This document shows, piece after piece, positions 57,738 through 64,000 of a stretch of DNA of 64,000 nt. Origin of the DNA: Saxidomus purpurata. Lineage: Eukaryota > Mollusca > Bivalvia > Venerida > Veneridae. Position 1 is the first letter of the stretch, and the number at the start of each line of letters is the position of its first letter. The stretch spans positions 33,729,420 through 33,793,419 of the forward strand of contig JAFMSR010000014.1 in the NCBI GenBank assembly GCA_022818135.1, written 5' to 3'. The notes under the pieces are model-generated. The model had not been told where the DNA came from. It did not search any database and worked only from the letters and a program-made list of their open reading frames with translations. Made by a program: the position numbers and the translations under genes.

Positions 57738-58214
57738 TTGGACCATTATTTAGACGATTTTTTCTTTGCAGGAAAAGCAAATTCAGAGGATTGTTCAGGT
57801 CTCATGTTGCATTTTGAATACATATGTAATGATATGAATATCCCTATAAATAACGAAAAATCTGAGGGGCCTACTACAGTTATAACTTATTTGGGCATAG
57901 AAATTGATTCCTTAAAAATGGAAATCAGGATTCCAATAGAAAAAATTAATAAAGTGAAAGCGCTTCTCTTAGATGCACTTGTCAAATTGAAAATTAAATT
58001 AAGAGAATTACAATCAATTTTAGGTGTATTAAATTTCTTTACAAAAGCAATACCAGCGGGCCGAACCTTTAACTGCAGACTGTACACGGCACAGTCCCAG
58101 GCTAAGAAACCATACTATATTCGTTTAAATAAAGATCTTGAGGATGACATTAGAACATGGCTACAATTTCTAGATCAATTTAATGGTGTGTCCATATTTA
58201 GCCAGTTAAACTGA
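57738..58214 (+). pseudogene. DIRS reverse transcriptase C-terminal part (YLDD)
   Basis: Starts MDHYLDDFFFAGKANSED, where YLDD (residues 4-7) is the second catalytic motif of RT. Next come NNEKSEGPTTVITYLGIEID (thumb-side motif) and ELQSILGVLNFFTKAIPAGR (connection typical of DIRS and Ngaro). The frame ends in TGA near 58214, while the continuing RNase H frame is shifted by one base. The ATG is incidental: the protein would originally run through from the upstream RT. Confidence 0.8.
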
Positions 58215-58839
58215 CCTTGACCTTTATTCCGATGCAGCTGGCAATCGACAGTTGGGCTGTGGCGCCTACCTGGATGGAGAATGGGTTGTTTTCAAATGGC
58301 CCATGTTTTGGAGTAAAGACATTTTTAGGGATATAACCCTTTTAGAACTAGTGCCAATTCTATTGGCTTTTTACACATGGGGAGTTAAATTAAAAGGGAA
58401 AAAGATCATACTTGACTGTGACAACAAGAGTCTTGCACAAATCCTGAATAAAAAATCATCCCGAAACTCTAAAGTGATGATATTGATGCGAAAACTCGTT
58501 TTATTATTGCTTTATAATAACATACAAATAAAAGCAATTCATATCGTGTCGAAAGAAAATGAGATCTGTGAGGCAATTAGCAGATTACAATTTCATAGAC
58601 AGTTGTTTGCCTGTTACAACAAGCCAAAACCCTCTATCTATTCCATTCGAATTTCAGCGATTTATCAGCACGAAATCATTCGATTGGTAAATGGATCAAT
58701 AGCTGAGAATACAAGCAAATGCTTTAAGTCAGGAGTGGAATCTTTTGAAAAGTTTCGACTCTCGATGTTTTATCCAAACGTCTGGCCACCCAGATTAACC
58801 GATATCATAGATTATCTAGCGTTCATGTCGCAGCGCTGA
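58209..58839 (+). pseudogene. DIRS RNase H and start of recombinase region
   Basis: The frame enters at about 58209 as DLDLYSDAAGNRQLGCGAYL, with the RNase H-type first catalytic Asp in SDAAG. LLELVPILLAFYTWG (catalytic Glu) and ILDCDNKSLAQILNKKSS (second Asp) follow. SKENEICEAISRLQ is the family's degenerate end of the domain (normally N-x-x-AD). The last ~60 codons begin the recombinase N-terminal region (KSGVESFEKF, TDIIDYLAFMSQ). The frame is cut by TGA at 58837-58839 but goes on in the same frame after it. Confidence 0.78.
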
Positions 58840-59524
58840 TATGCATATAAAACGGTTAACTGTCACATTGCTGCAATTAGTTACGTTAATAAGATTAATA
58901 GTTTGCAGGACAACACACAATTGTTCATTGTTAGGAAAATGCTAGAAGGAATGAATAGGTTACAAAGGCGGTGTGATACACGCAGGCCGATCACATTCGA
59001 TCTTTTGAAACAAATTGTGCATTGCTTGCCGTTTATATGCGTATCCAGCTACGAAACATTACTTTTCCAAACAGCGTATTTACTTGCATTTTTCGGTTTA
59101 ATGCGTGTGAGTGAAACGGCATTTCTCAGCAGTGAGATACAACTTTGCGACTCGTTTGTTCAAATACACTTAAAATCATCCAAAACAGATCAGTTAGGTC
59201 AAGGTCAAATTATTCGAATAAATTTTGAAACTGAAGATGCTGTTTTACTTAAACGTAGATTGGAAGATTACAAAAAACAAAGACCTTATGTACATGGTCA
59301 ATATTTATGCCATACAAATGGAAAGCCATTAACACAACACCAGTTTAAGCAGGTTCTACGCAGATGCCTTAAACATTTAGAACAGCCTCTAAAATATTTC
59401 AAATCACAGTCGTTTAGAATGGGCGGGGCCACATACATGTATACTAAAGGCATGTCGGATTCTGCGATAAAACAGAGCAGGACGCTGGAAATCTAGCGTA
59501 TATCGGTCATATATAAGAGTATAA
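58840..59524 (+). pseudogene. DIRS tyrosine recombinase, frameshifted before the catalytic Tyr
   Basis: Same frame as the RNase H block after the TGA: HIAAISYVNKINSLQ (SAM-like core-binding region), then MLEGMNRLQRRCDTRRPITF and the catalytic domain. FFGLMRVSETAFL carries the first Arg (MRVSE); KSSKTDQLGQG holds the Lys of the beta-hairpin; QSFRMGGAT is the HxxR box with Gln where His is usual. Near 59484 one base is off: the printed frame ends SRTLEI, but the shifted frame reads GRWKSSVYRSYIRV, with the box that contains the catalytic Tyr, and ends at TAA 59522-59524. Both defects make the enzyme non-functional as it stands. Confidence 0.83.
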
Positions 59525-60002
59525 AGATATTTATGATTACTTCTGTCTTGTGCAATGTGTGACGTCATAAAGGTGACGACATCGAAAACTGGCGTTAATT
59601 TGTCCTTTCCCACGCTGGAGTCAAGCAGGAAGGTCGACAAATTTCTTTCTCTTTAGAATTTTAACCCCAACCCCCTTTATATGGAAATGTTGTTTCGCTC
59701 CTTTTCTGTATATTTTCAGGATTGCCCGTTCACATGTTACCATGGTTACCTCGTTTGTTGATCTTCGTCATGACTGACTGCTGGAAAGAACCTTGACAGA
59801 TTCTAAAACGGGATCCCAACGACCACGATAAATGTATTCACATTAACCTGTTAATGCGAGTAGGATTAATTAATTAGATCTAGATGATATATATAACAGT
59901 GAAATAGTTATGAAACAAAAGTGTTCTTGGGATCCTAGTGGTATAGACCTGACGCTAATTTGCATTATGAATTACACTATGCCATTTGAATGAGCGTCAA
60001 TT
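59525..60002. other. non-coding stretch after the DIRS element
   Basis: No terminal repeat matching the left side of the DIRS-type element was found. TGACGTCATAAAGGTGACG at ~59561 includes a perfect CRE-like TGACGTCA. Nothing else recognised. Confidence 0.4.
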
Positions 60003-60108
60003 TGGTAGGTAGTTGGTAGTTGGATATTCGAATAACCAACTACCTTCTAGTTGGTAGTTGGTTATTCGTAATTCCAAACTATATAATAACTGGTAGTTGG
60101 TAACTCAA
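60003..60108. repeat. GGTAGTTGG-rich inverted repeat cluster
   Basis: Repeated GTTGGTAGTTGG and its complement (AACCAACTACC), with ATTCGAATAACCAACTAC at ~60026, forming nested hairpins. Related to the three arms at 60171-60498. Confidence 0.75.
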
Positions 60109-60170
60109 TACACTATCACCAGAATGAAATGTTCAAACACACCATACCCCTTCCTTAACACAGAATAAAG

Positions 60171-60498
60171 CAGGGGACCTAGTTGGTTATTAGTGTGAAT
60201 CTCCAACTACCAACCAGAAGGTAGTTGGTAATTCGAACTTTGCATGTATTCCTCTCAAAATAGAAAGTTCTGGTTGGTAGTTGGGGATTCACGTGAATAA
60301 CCAACTGAGTCCCCTAGTGCACATAGGGAGAAGAGGATGTTGGCATGTTGTAGAACACATCTATCTTGTTATATATCCGTTACATTTATTCCGGGAAAAT
60401 ACTTTCTTTTTTAAGAGGAATACATGCAAATTTCGGATTACCAACTACCTTCTGGTTGGTAGTTGGGGATTCACGCGAATAACCAACTGAGTCCCCTG
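60171..60498. mobile_element. inverted-repeat element, ~88-bp arms plus an extra internal arm
   Basis: The left arm 60171-60258 starts CAGGGGACCTAGTTGGTTAT. The right arm (~60413-60498) is its inverse and ends ACTGAGTCCCCTG. A third, partial arm in the right-arm orientation lies at 60264-60317 (GGGGATTCACGTGAATAACC). CAGGGGAC-type tips resemble DNA transposon ends, but no matching target duplication was found. It ends 21 bp before the first exon of the transposase-like gene. Confidence 0.65.
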
Positions 60499-60519
60499 GT
60501 GGACGGTAACAATTTGCAG

Positions 60520-62046
60520 GAAAGCAAACATTCTATCTCATTGAAGGGAGCCAATTGTGTGGTCAGTATTGCTCACCATTATTTCCAGCATCACAGTCAT
60601 GGAGAAACAGATATTCTGATCCACTTTGACAACTGTTGTAGCCAAAACAAGAACAATGTGGTTCTCTGGTACTCTATGTGGAGAGCTTTTTCAAGGTAAA
60701 AGATCATAGTCTGCACAGTTTTCAAAATATATAATTTTGGCTTGTCTGAGTATTACAAGATAAAGAAATAAAGAATAATTGATAAAGAGGCAAACAGATA
60801 AATTTTATAGTCTAAAAATCAAGTGCACTCTAAGAGTAGTTGAAGGCAGTCAGTTTTCCAGCATTGTTGATAATGATAATTTTTTACTGTTAAGAATGTG
60901 AATTATTGTGGTCATATTGAAATTTCAAATACTGACAAGTGTTATGATCAAGGAACAAAATATATACTTCTAAAAATGAGCTTTAACTTGAAAATCAAAG
61001 CTTCAGACATGAAATTATGTTTTACACTTGTGTAGGTTTACATCAGTCAGTTGAATTATCAATGATGATAGCAGGACACACAAAGTTTAAGCCTGACTGG
61101 CATTTTGGTTTGTGGAAAAGGAGGTAATTTGATTCTTATACTTACTTTTAGTGTACATTTGAGAATTTTTGCCTTACTTGATTTTGGTATCTTGTTTGTC
61201 AATGTAATTCATGAATTTCATGACATTGTATATTATTTTAGGTAGTTTTTAACACCTTGCTTATATATAGCCTGTAAAATAAGTGGTTACAAACCTTAAG
61301 CAATCGTTGAAAATGAACCCAAAGATGTGAAAACCATTGTCTCTACCATATACACCTAATATAACTTATGAATTGTTAACTGTAATTTAAAGGTGCAATA
61401 TGTCATTGTATATTAATTTATCTGTTATAATCTCTTATAACTCTGTATAGAGAAGTCATTTACAATTATGTTAGTCATATAATATATATGATTTTTATTA
61501 TAAAATTTGTGATGTAAATGAAAGAGACTTTAATAAAATATTTGAACTTGAAATATTTGAACCTAATGTTAATACAGGTTTAACAATTTTATATTAATCA
61601 TATTCGTGGATATGCTAAATTATTCATGCCTCATGAATACTTAACAGACATGAGTGAAACTTACAGTATGGAACCAAATCAGTATCATACAAGTTTTTAT
61701 GTGTGCAAATGTTAGAATTCTTTTCAAAAGATTTGTTTCTTCCATTTAAAATTATGGTGTTTTTTTTTACAGATGGAGAAACAATAATGCGGAGACAATG
61801 GCTGACATTGCACGTAAAGATACATCAAAAAGTGAGCATGCTATTGCACAGCTTGTTGGAGATATGGCAACACCTGTTTTTTTCTATGAGTGGAGAGATT
61901 TACTGAAGTGTTATTTTAAACCATTGAAAAACGTAACAAAATACCACCACTTTAAGATCTCAAGTGATGAACCAGGCATTGTAACTTGCAAAATTTCAGC
62001 AAATAGTGAAGAAGTTAAGGTCAACCTGTTGGGAAAAAATTGTTGA
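60520..62046 (+). pseudogene. transposase-derived domain gene, three exons, apparently decayed
   Basis: Exon 1 (60520-60695, after TTTGCAG, donor AAG|GTAAAA) encodes SIAHHYFQHHSHGETDILIH and FDNCCSQNKNNVVLWYSMWR. Exon 2 (~61036-61123, donor GAG|GTAATT) encodes LSMMIAGHTKFKPDWHFGLW. Exon 3 (61773-62046) encodes MADIARKDTSKSEHAIAQLV and onward to TGA. The DNC--QNKNN and AGHTKF-PD motifs with their Asp residues mark an RNase H-fold, transposase-derived domain common in marine invertebrate gene models; I believe it is catalogued as a DUF, probably DUF7869, but this is from memory. The exon 1-2 junction is off by one base with canonical GT-AG sites, and the reading continues plausibly in another frame after the stop (IVEITLELPEL). 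Both suggest a pseudogene. Upstream exons are not seen. Confidence 0.65.
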
Positions 62047-63289
62047 AATCACGCTAGAATTACCAGAATTATCTTAAGTTCCAGGAATGGATTAAGCATG
62101 TCAATGGTATTTGTATGAATCCATAAGACAATTTTGTACTACTCCAGAATCAAAAGACAGCTGTTGTCCGAAACCTGTGGTACCAAAAAAAAGAGATCAA
62201 GCTCTGTGATGATAAATCATCCTGTAGAAACATTCCTTCAGGTAGTAAAAGGAAGTGTCTCTTACTGAACTAAAGTGTTCATAACATATTCTCAGATAGT
62301 ACTTTAATGTCACACTGTGGTTGTATTTTCAGAGTGGTTCATTATTGAAGATTTTTAAATAAGCTACCTGATTGGGGAAACATAAAGTTGCCACTTAGGC
62401 CGTCCGTCCCACATTCATTTCTGGGCTATTCCGCAACTACTTGCGGGAGTTAAACAATTCCTGATGTTCATAAATAGTGTTTAATAAAGGCAATTGTTGT
62501 CCGCTCTGTTTCTCAGCAGTCAATGATTGTGATTTAACAGTACTTCATTAGAAGCTTAAATACTTACGAGTAAACAAAATGTAAATATTATCAAAATGTC
62601 TAAGCAATAATAAATTACCTCCCTTTATTGTATTTTCTAAATTCAGTTATCTTCCTTTGCTATACAAAATTATGTTTGTCTTGGACATTACTCGATATCG
62701 TTGTTTACTGAGGATACCATGTATTATTAATTCAGGATCAGAACTACTGATACGAGACAGTTGTTATACATAATATCTGTGTACAGTTGAGTTCTGCAAA
62801 GAACCATTGATTGAGACGGATGTATTTGTTATAACATTTTGATATATAATACAAAGTGTTGCTTTCTATAGGCCTGAAATGATATACATAGTTTGTGGTT
62901 GTTTTTTACAGTCTTATTGTTGAGTTGAATTTAGCTTTGGCCATTTTTGTATTTTTTTTCATGTCAGATCTAGATAATTTTTGGATTTTGTTTGTTATAT
63001 GACTGTAGAGATTGGTTTAGAACAAATTACTCCCTGGTTACTATAGTAACATACAGACTTATATTTGAGAGCAACAGATTATTAAATAAATAAAAACAGA
63101 TAAGTGCTGAATATGAGTTTAATGATTTCAAAAAGTACTACTACAGTTCTCATATGATTCAAATTAAAATTTGCATAATGTCATACTTTTACTTGATAAA
63201 TGAATTCTTTTTTGCTAATGAAAAAGCATGTGGCATAGATGTAAATTATTAACACTGTAATAGAATTTATTATTGTTTTCACTTTAGGG
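62047..63289. other. non-coding stretch
   Basis: AT-rich, no splice-consistent exon. TTACTATAGTAACATACAGA at ~63039 resembles part of the tandem unit that follows, so a diverged extra unit may begin near 62950. Confidence 0.4.
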
Positions 63290-64000
63290 CAATAGTATTT
63301 ACTAAACCTAAGTTTTAATACAAGGTTTTGAAATAAAAAAATACATGTCACTTTATCACTTTTGATACAGAACATAACAAGTATTTGCAACTAACATAAT
63401 ATAGTTCTGTTGCCATGGTTACAATGAAGTGAACTTCTGATATGTCAGAGTTTTTAGTGATTGTGGAACTATTAAAATAGCACTATACTTAACATCTTCT
63501 ATTTTAACTTTTAACATTTTTATTATGTCAATGTATATTCATTACTGGATATAAAATTCATAGACTTTGAATGTTTTTTGTTATTCGCAAAGATGTGGTG
63601 GTCTTATAAGAATGCCCATAGTATTGGAAGTTGTAAAGGACTGCAACAGCATTAAAAATAGTTAAATAAGGCAATACAAATCAATAAAAGTTAGTTTTGA
63701 AAAAAGGTTTCAAATAAAAAATGCAGCATGTCAGTTTATTACATTTGATACAAATATAACAGTTTCTACAACGTACATAGTTATATTTCTGTTGCCATGG
63801 TAACAGTGAGGGTGGACTTATGATATGTCTGAATTTGTAGCGATTAATATATGCATTTGCTGCTATTAAAACAGTATTACACTAAATATCTTTTGACTTA
63901 ACTATTTCTTTTTATGTCAGAGTATATCCAACATTTAACATAAAAATGAGAGATTTGGGGTGTTTTTGATATTCACGCAAATACAGTGGCCTTAGAAAAA
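63290..64000 (+). repeat. tandem duplication, ~381-bp unit, cut by the window edge
   Basis: TCTGTTGCCATGGTTACAAT (63407) and TCTGTTGCCATGGTAACAGT (63788) are matching points 381 bp apart. Flanking phrases match in the same order: TTATCACTTTTGATACA against TTATTACATTTGATACA, TGATATGTC, GCTATTAAAACAGTATTACACT-type text, and ATTCGCAAA against ATTCACGCAAA. It has no coding frame and continues past the window. Confidence 0.8.

Larger units (their letters stand above)
56641..59524 (+). mobile_element. DIRS-type (tyrosine recombinase) retrotransposon, defective
   Basis: Gag-like, reverse transcriptase, RNase H and tyrosine recombinase regions follow in the DIRS/Ngaro order on one strand. Defects: the 5' end is missing, with the first Gag codons lying in a LINE fragment; there is an internal RT deletion near 57690; a frameshift before RNase H near 58205; an in-frame TGA at 58837; and a frameshift near 59484 before the recombinase Tyr. 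No split or inverted terminal repeats were found on either side. No methyltransferase domain is seen between RNase H and recombinase. It is a fossil copy that cannot move by itself. Confidence 0.88.

Overview
This is eukaryotic nuclear DNA: AT-rich, with spliced host genes in long introns, and dominated by transposable elements and tandem-bearing interspersed repeats. Several repeat families (one starting GCTCACCTGGC and ending GGCCCTCTTGT, one starting AACAAGAGCTGTCC, one starting ATATCCCCTAAGCG) look like families I know to be abundant in bivalve molluscs. I infer a marine bivalve, possibly a heterodont or venerid clam; the sequence alone does not fix the species. There is one assembly gap of exactly 500 N (26809-27308).

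Three spliced host-type genes are visible, all on the + strand. (1) Seven phase-compatible exons at 9863-16687 encode the last ~231 residues of a protein I do not recognise; its 5' part lies upstream. (2) Three exons at 36709-40243 encode the last 99 residues of NHP2, the L7Ae-family protein of H/ACA snoRNPs. Its first coding exon is not visible. A CRE-like plus ZNF143-like promoter with a 22-codon candidate first exon lies at 27.9-28.07 kb, but that exon does not match NHP2. (3) Three exons at 60520-62046 encode a transposase-derived domain protein, apparently decayed. A possible 3'-terminal coding fragment runs from base 1 to 162.

Mobile elements. At 4.3-9.7 kb a near-complete non-LTR retrotransposon on the - strand (ORF1: coiled coil plus SGNH hydrolase; ORF2: AP endonuclease plus reverse transcriptase) is inserted inside one arm of a hAT-like palindromic element with its own 8-bp target duplication. 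At 56.2-59.5 kb a LINE 3' fragment abuts a dead DIRS-type tyrosine-recombinase retroelement (Gag, deleted RT, RNase H, recombinase with a late frameshift). About a dozen copies of the GCTCACC family occur. One of them, and an 846-bp hAT-like MITE, can be delimited exactly because a paralogous unfilled copy of the same locus lies 16 kb away (29.8-32.9 kb against 46.1-46.8 kb). Other structures are a 610-bp palindrome flanked by 87-bp direct repeats (50.1-50.9 kb), a three-arm inverted repeat at 60.2-60.5 kb, several tRNA-derived SINE pieces, minisatellites and a 381-bp tandem duplication at the right edge.

No operons, CRISPR arrays or bacterial features are present. The most informative parts are the insertion histories that can be read from target duplications and filled/empty site comparison.
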